Positions 36,201 to 48,361 of a stretch of DNA of 64,000 nt are shown here, one piece after another. Origin of the DNA: Membranipora membranacea. Taxonomy: Eukaryota > Bryozoa > Gymnolaemata > Cheilostomatida > Membraniporidae. Below the pieces are notes generated by a model that was not told the DNA's origin, did no database searches, and was given only the letters and a program-made list of their open reading frames with translations. The stretch's first letter is position 1; each line of letters begins with the position of its first letter. Both the position numbers and the translations under genes were made by a program. The stretch is from NCBI GenBank assembly GCA_914767715.1, contig OU612068.1, positions 25,358,001 to 25,422,000 on the forward strand. The letters are read 5' to 3'.

Positions 36201-39200
36201 TTATTAAGATTGATGAGATCATATCACCAACTTGCATTTACAATAGACAGTTTCTGAGCTCTGATTTAGGCCTCAATTTGGAGTTGTCCTCTCTCGAGTT
36301 TGGTACTTTTGACCAACGCCGCATAGGTAAAACGTGCTGAAAAGAGGGTTATCTTGAAAACCGCTAATGTTAGGATAAAAATGATTTTTGATTCAGAGTC
36401 TGCACCATTGAAAACTCATATGGACATAGTTTAGGAAATAATTTTAGTATTTGGATAGTGAATTATAGCATTTTCCGCCTGTTTTGCGGACAATTTGGCA
36501 CAATCTTTCATGAGTTTCGTCACTTAAATTAAGATTTATCAACATTCAAGCCTCCAATGATTTGGAAACCCTGTTTCACAGAGTTTTCAATGGTGCAGAC
36601 TCTGAATCAAAAATCATTTTTATCCTTACATTAGCGGTTTTCAATATAACCCTCTTTCAGCAGGTTTGGGTTAAAAGTACCAAACTGGAGAGAGGACAAC
36701 TCCGAATTGAGGCATAAATAAGAGCTCAGAAAACTGTCTTTACAATGGAGCACATCCTCTGGCTTTACATATTCATTGCAACCAAATTAAAGAAGTTAGC
36801 CGTTACTTCTCAGCCCACACTCGAGACTTATCGGTCAATTTCCATGTCTAGTACTTACTTTGTACACACATCCATGACCTCAGCGATAATTCCCTGGGTT
36901 GGGAAATTCATTAGAGTCGAGTTTGCACCATACTTTTCAACACATGTACTAAGATGTTGAGCACAGGGAATACTGGACATCACCTCATAGCAGAAGCTTT
37001 CCCCACCATCATATGCCAAGTATGTGTCATCGGGACATACTGGAAAAAAAACACAGAGATTTTGAGATATCAGCATCAACAAACAAAAGACAACAAGTTT
37101 TTTACACTAAAGCAAGCTGAATAGTATTCTACTATTGCAAGCCTGATCGCCTACTGTCAGCTGATGTGTAAGTAGAAAATGACAAATTAAAAAGATTCAG
37201 CCTTTCTTATGACGACAATAAATGTTACAGTTTATATTTTATTGCTATTGAAATATCTGTATGACTGAAATTGTGTGTGCCCAGTTTTGTTCACTTACCA
37301 AAGGGGTTTTCCTGAAAAGAAGCTTCATTAGTGTCGCAGGGGTCTCCCCCGAATGAAGCTGTTGGTCGGTTACATTCACGAATCCTCTTTATAACCCCTC
37401 CTTGGGTACATCCACCCCTGTCAGCACAGTCCCCCCACTCTTGCCAATCCCCATATCCACCACTGACTATTAAATATATTTAAAAGATACTAATAATACC
37501 AATAAACCATTTCCTTACATTCCTCAGGATAAGTTTTACGTCGTATTTGGCCTCAACGAAACCTTGAATCTGCAGTAATATGCATCATGAGTTCCAATTT
37601 TGGGGTTGAACTTTCTCAACAAACACAGCTAAGAAATAAACATAATTATTGACAACAATACTGGGAAATGAGACTTGATGACATCATCTCCTTGCACTAG
37701 TCCAAGGCAGGACGGCGAACGGATCGGTATTTATTACAGAGAAGGTTGTGTTCGGCCCGTGAAATGAAAAACAAGGATTAATATATTTAAGCCATAAACA
37801 TATCTAATATGTTACAAATTATTATATGATATAGGTTTGTAGACACAACACTATCTGCTGGTAGTTGAGTCTTATTTATGATTTCTAAACGCCTCAAATT
37901 ATCAAAATATACTGATTATGTCGCAAGATCAGTAAGATACCCTAAAATAAACCTATTGTAGTGAAATGTAATCTAGAGTCTAAACAACAAAAAATAAGAG
38001 ACTATAAACAACAAGACAACAAATAAAATTGTTTCATATAAATCAGTAACCTTCCTCGTGATTTTGTTATCCTGATGTTGTGAGTTTTCTGATTATATAT
38101 AAACAGATGTTATTTGTTGATGCCGTGATACTATGCCATAGATTCAATAGTGAAAGCTTGCAAATTGGTCTTCAACATTCCTCTGACTCAACTCACTTTT
38201 GTCGAATGTACAGATTGGTTTGGCTTTGTTAGGGATACTGCCGCTTCCTATGCCTCGCATAGTTTTCATTGTGCTCACACCATTGGTGCACTGAATCGCC
38301 CCATAATAACGACTCAACTGGTACCTGTACAGTATACATAAAGATACATGTGTAAAAGGTTTGAAATCTTCCACATCATTATCTAACCCTATTTTTTATC
38401 TTTTTTAACATCGGATGTGGAAAAATGTTTTTATTTATAATCATAAAATTCCTCACGGCCATTTTCCTGTTTTTCATTAACGGGTGTGTTTATGTGAAAC
38501 TTTGCCTTCAAACACTTGCAAATCGGGACAAAATTGATTGATGGGTCAGACTCCCTGGTGAACTCTATAACTCTCACACGCCGCTGGATAATTTTGATTC
38601 TTACACGAAGGAGACCTCTTCAATCATCAATACAAGTAGACATGGGTGTTCACCAGTATATTTGTGATTAAAAGAATTGTCTGATTTGAAGATATATGGG
38701 GATTTTTGAGGAGCTGATTATATTTTGCGTACTGGCTGTTATTGTGGTCATGGTAATGTAAGAGTAGCGTCAAACCTCATGATAATCATGACAGTTATAG
38801 ATTTTATCATACGCCATATCAAGGTTACCTTAAGGTTACCATCAAGAGAAACAATTTGAATTATTTCAATATCTACAGTCTGATTTGAGCTTAATATAAC
38901 TTGTCTTTTCAAGGATGAGCTCGGTGTCTAGGCGAGGAGTTAGAGAAGGAGAAAACTCCTTCGTTCAGATCTACTTACCCATTACTCCATCTGGAATCAG
39001 TCTGGGAGATGTTTGCTCCGGAGTGCCATGTATAAACCTCCTTGTTGTGAGCCAGATTGTCAAATCCAATCCAATATGTGTTATTGACTGTGTTACTGTA
39101 AAAATAATCTCAATTTGTTAGTATCAATGAAATTCCTATACTTGTGAAAGCAAATAGGTAGATCCTCACTTGAGGTGACCATGGCCAGGAGGGGGGATGG

Positions 39201-42200
39201 TTTCTCTTGCGATTCTGCTTTATTTCCAAACACTTTATAATTCTTATGCTTGATCTTACCAACCCCATCACCTTAAACCTTTAGCACACGATTAGGTAAC
39301 CATCTTATCAAGTAACTCACATGAGTAGAACTAGCTCGAGACCAGAAGCTGGTACCCGACTCTTCTAGGCTTAGCATAATTACCATCAGAGGGAATTCGG
39401 TGCGCCAACCCGACATCAGTTTTATTACTTAGGTGTTGGAACATGTATGGTACTCACACTAAATTGGCTCTGACGATCAGAAATACACATAATAGTGCAG
39501 TCTCAATGCCAGTGTGCTACGGGGGATCCATCCTACCCTATACAGGGAACTCAGGCTGTGAATGACATACCTTGTTACAAGACTGAGGACAAAATCCCAT
39601 CGTTCCATATCCGTGTCGGGGAGCTCGATAAGAGCAGAGTCTGGTCCATACACCCACTGACAAGCCGTCACTTTACCAGTCTCCAAGTTTATAGTTAGAT
39701 CCTCGTCTCCGATACCGATACACCGAACGTTACCATCATTGTAGTCAATGTGAGCGTTTATTGACAGGCAGTCTGTATTCAAATAGTGTAGTTAGCTCAT
39801 GGATAAACATAATATTATTATACATGATTAGTGTTCATCCGTATGTGCTCAATCTTGTGACGAGGTCACTTTGTTGAAACACATCATTTATCTGAATTTA
39901 TACTGAAGATTTTTTGGTCATATTTTTGCGTTTATAGAAGCTATCATTGGGAGCAACCAAAAATTTCGAAAGTTTAGTGATATCTAATAGAAAAATCTGA
40001 CGGGGAAAATCTGCAGTGTAATTGCAGCTTTATTTTTCATGCTTGCTATCATGTCATGAAAAATAATAAAATTGTAAAGCCAGGATAACATATACGATTT
40101 GCTTGCTCCTTCATAATCAATGTATATATTTATAATAAAATAATAATATTTCTGTCCGTCTAGGTAGACGATGACTGCACCGAGGTGCGGCATAGGAAGA
40201 GGTTTATAGTGACGACTATAGGTTTCCGAGTCGTTAGTGCCACTTTTATATATTAGTGTATATATGTGTATATATTAGTGGGATAGCTTCCCTTTTTGTG
40301 GCCAGTATCTGTCTCCGTTAGTTCTGGTCCTTACTATGTTGCTTGACAATATGTTGCTAAGAAATCCCGCATATACCATGACTCCCTCCGCACAACACAA
40401 ATGAAAATATTTATCATTTTGAATACATATTTTCAAACCTATGAACCCCAGACTAGGATCAGACTCACTCACCTAGCTCAACTTCCTCTCTATTTCTGTC
40501 AGTAGTGGGACAGTCATTGCCACCTGCAAGTGGTGCAGGGTCATCACAGGTTCTAGTTCTAAAGTACTCGTTGGCCCCTGTACAGCCACCTGAACAAGAT
40601 GCCCAGGGTATCCAGGCTCCCCACGCTCCGTCACTGCTGGCTGTTAACAAAACCATAAATCACAGATAATACAATACAAGGTAATGTAAAGAAAACAGTG
40701 AGCATAGGTATAACTATGCTAGCTAGCTTCCCATGGAGAGAAAATTGCAAAGTGTTCTAACTCGAAATAATTCAGCTGTCAAACAGAGTAGCAGCCTTTA
40801 AACCTTTCCCATCCCATTTCAAAAAGTACATTTTGTCATTACTTTTATCCATTTAACATTTCACAAAGGGCATTGAAATTTCCCACTACACAAGAGTTTA
40901 TCAACATCCATAGTTAGTTTATCTACCAAAATATTGATGAAGACGGGTCAATCTGTTGCCCAGTATCTGATTGAATTTGGCAACTTGGCTATTTTTTAAC
41001 CTAGGCATCTCAAAATTTAGCACCATGAGAAAGGAAAGAACGCTTAAAATATGAAACTTGTGAAATCCAGACAATTATTTGTATTTTTTTTTCATTGTCA
41101 CATAATTTGAAGACGTCCATGTGTTATTGTCTTATCTATGCTGAGCAGCAAACCTCAAAACACCACAATTATTTTCCACATGAGCAGTAACGTCTGTAGC
41201 AAGTAATTGGTTTTTATTCATCGAAATTATCTGAGCTTTATCGCTCAAGAACCCATAAAAAGGTCTCGATGATAACACTCATCAGAAATGGTCTCCTTTC
41301 TACTTTCTTGGCTTTATGGCAAAAATATGGAGAACACGATCAATATTAAGATCCAGCTCTGTAACTTGATACTTTGAACGTGACTTAGATTCGTAAGATA
41401 CAAGTTGACATTTCAAAATAAAACATTGACAATAACATTTTCAAAACATCACATGATCCTTCTACCTGGTTTATGTTTATGTTTAGTTGTCTCCGTGACT
41501 TTGATCAGCAAATAAAGTTGACACATATAATATATCCACATATCTAAACTCCCTGAAAGCCACCGTTTCACCAGGACGCTTTTCTCCTAAGTGATACACT
41601 GCATGGCTTTTAAAATGACTAAAGTCATGTCATAAAGTTGATTGATATATTTGAGGTGTCATACTGATGTATAAAAGTACAACGACTCCCAGAGTCTTAT
41701 TGTGTTCGTATTACATCTGCCCCTGAGCCATTGGCAGCTTTAAATAGGGTCATATCTTTGTGTAATTGCCTTGTATCCCTGTTTAGCTGAACCACATAGT
41801 TTTATGTTGGCAATCCAAAAGCTCTCTGAATTGGTAAAGCTGTTTGTTTATAATAGATTCACAAAACAAAAAACACCTATTGTTCCCAATCCATTATCTT
41901 GTTTTTGTAAACAATGGAGCTTTTCCAATAATCTGACACCTTTCAAAATACCCAAGTTCAAAAATCCAGACCATACCTCACCTTATGGTTCATTATTATT
42001 GATTAAGGGAAAGAAAATCGATGGCTGTTCTAGGGTGTACACCACAATCTAAGGCACAGAAAATGAAGAACAAAGACTCAAAACCGCAGAAAGTTTGAGC
42101 CTGATAATATAATTGAGTGTTGTCAGGGCTGGTGGACGGGAGGGGACGGGAGGGGACGGGAGGGGACGGGATGGGACGGGATGGGACGGGATGGGACGGG

Positions 42201-45200
42201 ATGGGAGGGGATGGGAGGGGATGGGAGGGGATGGGAGGGGATGGGAGGGGATGGGAGGGGATGGGAGGGGATGGGAGGGGATGGGAGGGGATGGGTGTAG
42301 GAGGTTTGGCTAGATCAATTGGTGAGAGTAATAAATAAGCAACCGACTTTTTAACACCAAGACTTGTTAGTACAAACATACAAGAGATACGTCTCGGTAT
42401 GCTGCATACAATGTTAGTCAAGCTGATGGTCAATACCAGCCGAGTATATGGGTTCTGCACTCATCTCTCCTTTTGACATAGCAAAAAGAAATTTGAGGAT
42501 TCAGGAAGATAAGGTGACATGGCAGTGAACCAATCATGTCTACGAATATGCACAAGGTTAGACAGTGAAAATTAGTTGGCAGTAGAAACTTCGTAAAAAT
42601 ATAAATACAAAAACAAACGCAAATGGAAATGTGAATGTATATACTGATACCGATAAAAAAACTCACGTCCATTTATAGTATTGATACCCTGTGAGTACCT
42701 TGATGTCACTTAGTTTTTTTGTATCAGTATGGGTCTAAGGACTGTATACTAATGTGGTACAGGAGCATTGGAGGTCAGATGCCCTTCCTGACACCACATA
42801 TTGGACCTTTCGAATGAAAGACCCACACCCTATCCATTGTAACACGGCCACTCAAATATTGTTACTGATACCAATACCAATATAATGTACAGAAATGAAG
42901 ATGATATAAAGTAAAAATGGCGGCAGGGATTATAACATACCTGCGCATGTAACTCCATCACCTGCAAACCCACTATCACAAGTACAAGTAAAGGATCCAA
43001 CAGTGTTAGCACAGGTAGCGTCTGAGTGACAATTATCAGAGTTGTCTGAGCATTCATCAGCATCTGGAAGTACAATCAATCTCTTAGAATGAATTTAATC
43101 TAAATTGACTTTATTGGTTTCATAACAAGTGAAGCCAAAAATCAAATATAATTGTTTATGGTGAGTCAGGAGGGTCTTTCAATTGGAGTAAGCAAAACAA
43201 AATATATGGTCTTTCAACTTCATTCTCAAAACACTTGCTCAGAACTTATATAGTTCAATCAATGTGTGAGGGATTTGGAAATCTTGTCCACTCTAATTAA
43301 AATGAACTCACAGATTTCATCATTTTGTTCACATAATAGTAATAATAATAATAATAATAACTAAGCCCATTTTGGAAATAGTGCAGTACTCCACTTGCTG
43401 GATTTTGGTTACAAAGAAAGACCTTTACCTGGGTTCCTAACTAGTGTGACTTATTCCTGCCTTATACCTGAGACAAGTACAATACCTTACCTGCACATGT
43501 CTGACCATCTCCAGAGTACCCCGTATTACAAGCACAAGTAAACGAGCCTCCTGTGTTAGTACAGGTGGCTTCTGTGTGACAGTTGTCTGATCCGTCACTA
43601 CATTCATCAATATCTGAACAAGAAAGTGGCACATTAATTACAAGCAGAAACTCTAATAATACTCAAATAAGGGGTGATGTCAGCAACAGTAAGTCACTAC
43701 CTGTGACCTTGACGACCTCAAAACTGGGGGCACATTGAGGTGGCGATAACTTACAAACTCTGATTACGTGAATAGATCAATTCACAAAGGCAATTGCGCT
43801 GCCATTGGCAGAAGTTTAAAATTCGTACTCATTTGGGATTTCTCCTACCTTACCAATGACTGAAAAATCAAACCCGTAGAATCCTTTGAGACTGGCATGA
43901 GAGAATTTGTATTCTAATCCAATCAAGCCATGTTAGAATCCTATCAAGTTACTTTTTTAAACACCACTATGAACTATTCATTTCAACTGTCAAACCATAA
44001 GCTATTTTCAATATTTAGAGAACATGGCATATTTCTATTCTTTAAAAGTCTTTGCTGTAATCAAATTTCTACTACATGTTATACAAGAGCAACAGATGGT
44101 AAAGGATGAATGTTTGGGTAATGTGGCAGCTAAAGAAATTGGTATATTTGGGGTCAGCATATCCCATTGTACCTTGGTGTCAATTAAAAGCACCTGTAGT
44201 TAGTCCAGGTTTCTGTGCAAGATCGATGCTTGAATAGGGGGAGATGACAACAGAAAATCTGATGATGTAAACAGAGATGTAGTGACAACCTACCCGAGCA
44301 TGTCAGGCCGTCTCCGCTGTAGCCACTGCTGCAGGCACAGGTATACGATCCACCTGTATTAGTGCAATCTGCGTCAGAGTGACAGTTATCGGTTCCTGCT
44401 GTGCACTCATTATCATCTGAAAGGGTATGTAGAAATAGAAATAACATGATAGAAATGTTTCAGTGAAGTTATATTGCACTAAAAAAAACAGATAGAGAGC
44501 TTTTTTAAATTTTACCTTTAAATGAATTATTGGTCTCTCAATTTGTGATCAACAAAGACAGAACCTAGATGGGATTTTAGAATTTAAGAAAAAAAATTGA
44601 AAGAACAGTATTGTTATTGCAGGCGTATTCCAATTTTCTGTGCATGTAATTGCATAACGACAGAGACCACAATGTATTGATTTATATTTTTCTTGGGAAT
44701 TCCCTGGCAGATAAGGTTTAAACTAATATATATATATATATATATATATATACGAAGGGTTGAGCTGATCTGCTTGAGAATTCTGATCTTGGGGTTCAAG
44801 TTATTTTTTTTGCTGGTCTACCTGAGCAGGAAGTCCCTGATCCGCTGTATCCAGTATTACAGTCACAAGTAAAAGATCCAGCAGTGTTAGTACATGTAGC
44901 ATCTGAGTCACAGTTGTGTGGGTTTGCTGTACATTCATTGTCATCTAAAACATGCAGAGACAAAACTCTCTACTACTCTCTACCCACAACACAAGAAACC
45001 ATCCCATAGTAATTATAAAAAAATGACACTTATTTGTGATATTCTGCTATGCAGTCTTTCCTATCACTCTGAGTTGTCCGAGGCTTTCTATACGAAAAAA
45101 ACCAGGTAAAGTATGTAAAAAAGGTTTCCCAGCAGCCTTTAGTACTTAGAGTTCGATTTACGTGGGGGTTGGTGGCACTGGCGTCAAGATCATTGACTAC

Positions 45201-47259
45201 TGCAACTCTACCCATATCAGAATAAATTAGGCGCGCCTCGATACCAAACATTTGCAATATCTCTCCTCCACCACCACAGAGGGAACATACTTGTTCTAAC
45301 CCATACGGCATTTTAAAAACCTTACCACATTGTAACTTTGACCGAGGATTTCGAGCGAAATCAGATCAGTCTCATACAGGATATCATCGATCTGATCTAG
45401 CTGGGAAGCTTAAAAATTGGGATACTGCGATTCACACATCCTATTTGAAGTAAGAGTACTTATTACATAATAGTTATCAGAATCACTTTGGTCTATATCA
45501 GGAACTTTAGTCATATTGAAGTTAGTATTGCGAGAGACCAGGCAGCAGGATAAAGTCATGTTGTGAGGAGAATTTTAAGTTTGCCAGTTATCCTAGTTTT
45601 TTCGAACTCTTACCTTCACATGTCTGACCATCCCCAGAGTATCCAGTGTTACAGGCACAGGTGAAGGAGCCTACATTGTTAGTACAGGTGGCTTGTGCAT
45701 GACAGTTATGTGATCCGTCGGTACATTCATTGGTATCTAAAACACAAGAAATCAGAATATAAGACGTTGTTCAAATGATTACTATAAGAGACTCTAGAGT
45801 CTAGGGAGAGTCAAGTGTAGCCTTATGGTCACAGATATGGGACTTCTGACCTTGTTTTGAGATATCGGTATAATTCACCAATATTAGTCTGACCTTCCGG
45901 AATAGGGATAAATGGTTATTTGAAAACCTCACATTAAGTAGAAACATTCTTGTCTGGCTCTTTGGTATAAAGAGCAGTCCGATTTCCAGTTAACATGGAA
46001 AAGGGTACAGTGTTAGTACAATTGTTCACCACATCTTTAGAGGATAATTCTCTCCACATTAAAGATTATTCTTCAAAGGGATTTTCGATAATTTTAAGCT
46101 ACTTCAATAACAGCTACATAAAGCATTGAAAATTTGATAAACCTAACAAACTTTAGCAATACTGCGGGTGATATGAACAGATCAGATCAGTTGTAGGAAG
46201 GGCAGTAAGGTGGGCAATTTCACAAGTGAAATTCATGAATTCATAAAGCACACTCCATAGGAATGAAATATAATTCTCATTTACTGTAATACCGAATCCC
46301 AAATCAGTCACCTCCACAACTGAGCAATCCCAGAGGCTTTGCTCTGAATCAAATACAAAAATGCTTCAAATGATGCTCCCTTCTAATAGGTGCCTTCACT
46401 TAAAAGGCGCGAGCCCTATAGGTGAGGTATTACGGTAGAGTTCTTTCGAAAATTATCCATTACTATATTATGACCCTTGTTTGTAAGTATCTTTTCAACA
46501 TTATATTTTAAACGCTATAGGTACATACCTCGCCAACATACTTTTCAAAATACTTAAGCTAAAAACTACCACTTGTTGCTAGAAAATTCTTGACAGCTAG
46601 GACTTTAGAGCATAGAGCGGTACTCACCTGCCGTGTCGCAATTAGTGTTACATGTCACCTGGGCGGGCCAGTTACACACACAAGAATTCACATCGAACTG
46701 TAAGCCAGCACCACAATTTTGAGCAACTCCCACTGGGTTGTTTGCATTCGCATAGTTTATGTAAGATCTGCAGTCGTCACTGTAGATCGGTCTAAAGTAA
46801 GTCCCGCATGTGCATTTTGGTTCTGCAAAAGATACAACAATACGGCAATGAGAAATAGTGAAGCAGCAGTTTATAAACAATATAAGTATACACTGTATAT
46901 TTACATATTTATCATTCATAATTATGAGGTGGTGGATGATGAGATGGGAAGGTTTCGTCCATATGAATTCCATGAACATAAAATTAATGAAAAATATACT
47001 TCAAACGTTGAAGGTCAATTCATACCTTTAACAAATCGGAATTCCCATAAAAAGCTATTATTAAAGCCTAGTTAAGCACAAAAAACTCTTGCGAAAACTT
47101 TAATTTGGTCAACTGGAAATAACTCAAAATGACAGCAATTTAAGTTTTGAATTCTCTATAAAAGTATTACTGATCAGATGAAATTATCTACCTACCTGCT
47201 ACAACTAATTGTAAAAAATTTAGGATAACAATCCATATTAAAGTCCAATCTCGTAACAT
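27269..47259 (-). CDS. Secreted mosaic protein: chitin-binding, EGF, TSP1 and C-type lectin modules (3' end unresolved)
   Basis: Exons in transcript order: 47259-47196 (Met and signal peptide '[15 protein letters not shown]'); 46822-46628 (CBM14-like, 'CGAGLQFD', 'CNWPAQVTC'); EGF exons 45736-45614, 44944-44822, 44416-44294, 43613-43491, 43063-42941; TSP1 40640-40473; lectin 39772-39571, 39095-38979, 38324-38197; TSP1 37466-37299; lectin 37039-36859, 35300-35190, 34565-34423; TSP1 34073-33903; lectin 33366-33183, 32993-32871, 32316-32210; TSP1 31899-31729; lectin 31430-31238, 30881-30759, 30476-30367; TSP1 29701-29534; lectin 29384-29195, 28717-28482; TSP1 28125-27946; TSP1 27430-27269. About 1403 residues so far. 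Every module starts and ends in phase 1. EGFs are calcium-binding type ('DxNEC'). TSP1s keep 'WxxWxxC' variants. The lectin folds lack EPN/QPD, so classical calcium-sugar binding is doubtful. A matrix, adhesion or recognition role is inferred. The last donor (27268) shows at least one more exon. Confidence 0.85.
29835..30125. repeat. Dispersed repeat, copy 1
   Basis: Intronic stretch sharing 'TATGGTTGTAG', 'TGATTGGTCCAC' / 'TAGATTGGTCCAC', 'GGCCAACCA' and 'TTACTGACACAA' in the same order as 35740-36010. Diverged and without coding capacity. Orientation is the same in both copies. Confidence 0.55.
33033..33120. repeat. 7-bp tandem repeat (AGTGCCT)n
   Basis: About 12 units of AGTGCCT with one CTTGTG variant, in an intron between two lectin exons. 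Confidence 0.9.
34803..34838. repeat. 12-bp tandem repeat (GAACCCGGTCCT)3
   Basis: Three units, GC-rich, in an intron of the mosaic gene. Preceded by 'GGGTTTCGAACCCGG', itself a small palindrome like a tRNA T-arm. Confidence 0.7.
35740..36010. repeat. Dispersed repeat, copy 2
   Basis: Diverged partner of 29835-30125, sharing ordered blocks ('TATGGTTGTAG', 'GATTGGTCCAC', 'TTACTGACACAA', 'AATTCATGAAT'). It lies in another intron of the same gene. Confidence 0.55.
36245..36739. mobile_element. TIR element, 'AGACAGTTTTCTGAGCTC' family, copy 2
   Basis: Same ends and inner segments as the element at 16792-17256. It is flanked by TTACAAT on both sides (36238-36244 and 36740-36746); an 8-mer reading is possible if the last T of the terminus counts as target. 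A 7-8 bp duplication suits hAT-like insertion. It lies in the intron between lectin exons ending 36859 and starting 35300. Confidence 0.8.
42133..42296. repeat. 10-bp G-rich minisatellite
   Basis: About 16 decamers that change stepwise from AGGGGACGGG through ATGGGACGGG to ATGGGAGGGG. All frames stay open for long stretches, which explains spurious Gly-rich and Pro/Ser-rich open frames. It lies in the intron between the last EGF and the first TSP1. G-tracts recur every few bases on the plus strand. Confidence 0.92.
42661..42852 (-). mobile_element. tRNA-derived SINE, family 2, copy 2
   Basis: Shares 'ACTCACGTCCATTTATAG', 'GTATCAGTATGGGTCTAAGG', 'CCTTCCTGACACCAC' and the tRNA-like region near 42800-42850 with 21144-21515, same orientation. 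The body is shorter. Confidence 0.68.
43173..43310. mobile_element. Diverged 'GGTCTTTCAATT' family element
   Basis: Starts GGTCTTTCAATTGGAG and keeps 'CTCAGAACTTATATAGTT', as in 4768-4885. The right end is degraded. In an intron between two EGF exons. Confidence 0.4.
44726..44752. repeat. (TA)n microsatellite
   Basis: About 13 TA units in an intron between EGF exons. Confidence 0.85.
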
Positions 47260-48361
47260 GCTCCACCTAATCTCTACCAGTTATTGGGTGATGAGAGATC
47301 TGTAAAGCATGCCTAACGTCCTCGCAATGATATATTTTAAATCTCGAAGTTAATAACTGTATAAAACGCCTCTCAAGTCTAATAGCGTTTGTTCCACATT
47401 TACTCAGAAGCTCGGCAGACTTGAATCGCTATTTTATCTTACATTGTTCTGAATTCACAGATTGCTGCACCCATAGAAATTCATACATTCATTTTATAAA
47501 TACATTATAGTTATGGTTGCATCGGTGTATATGTTTTCTAGTTACTTCCAAGAATCGTTATTTTATCATTATTCAATTCATTATCATATGTTTTATAATC
47601 ATAACTCACAAGACAGAGGAAATTCATCCGACAAAACACAAATAATTAGCACTGTCCAGTATGAATATTGATTTAGGGAAATGAAATCAATGTTCACGAC
47701 ATAAACAAAGAGATCTCTAGTTATGTATCCATAAATAAACTTACATAAATGAAACAGCTAAAAATAGCAGCTCAGCCGAGAGCTAACTTATAACACAGTG
47801 ATAATGGTCACTATCATGGGTTTCCTGTTTTAAGGGGGGGGGGGGGTGTGAATGAGGGGTTTGCGAGGTTGTTAGGTGCGAGGGAGGTTAGTGGTAAAAA
47901 GGGGAGGACAAAGGAGGAAGGGTCAAGAAAGTTGGTGCATAGATCAACAGGATTGGACGTGTTGATATACTGCTAATCTGTCGTTTTTCAATTAAAAACA
48001 GCCAAAATAACTATCTGATCGCTCACTTAGTGACTAATCGCTCACTCATTGATGTACCTATATACAAACTAAGTGAGCGCTTTGGGAGAGAATTGTCTCT
48101 ACTTGATATACCAAGTGAGCCATAATTATGAGAGATGCTATGGTGATAATTTGCTGGTTCTTTTTTAATTGATAGACCACCTGATAATTTTAAAATTTAC
48201 TGTATTAGTGTAGTAGAAAAGAACATTGTTCATGTTTTTGTGTATCAGATAAATTAAAAGTCAAGGTGATAACATGTGTTATATACTATGTGTTTCATGA
48301 CTAAATTAATATGGGAACATCACAACCAAGGAGGTCGTCATCAAACCCAGTTTCTACATAC
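47260..48361. other. Spacer between the two mosaic genes, or a long intron
   Basis: It lies between the last EGF exon of the upstream gene (48362) and the second signal-peptide exon (47196-47259). It contains a 13-G run (47834-47846) and a small inverted pair around CGCTCACTTAGT / ACTAAGTGAGCG (48020-48090). No terminal exon of the upstream gene could be fixed. Confidence 0.45.

Noticed and set aside
41996-42460. Pro/Ser- and Gly-rich open frames
   Set aside because: Product of the decamer minisatellite in an intron.
46605-47075. Overlapping plus-strand open frame opposite the chitin-binding exon
   Set aside because: Shadow of the minus-strand exon; no domain or splice support.
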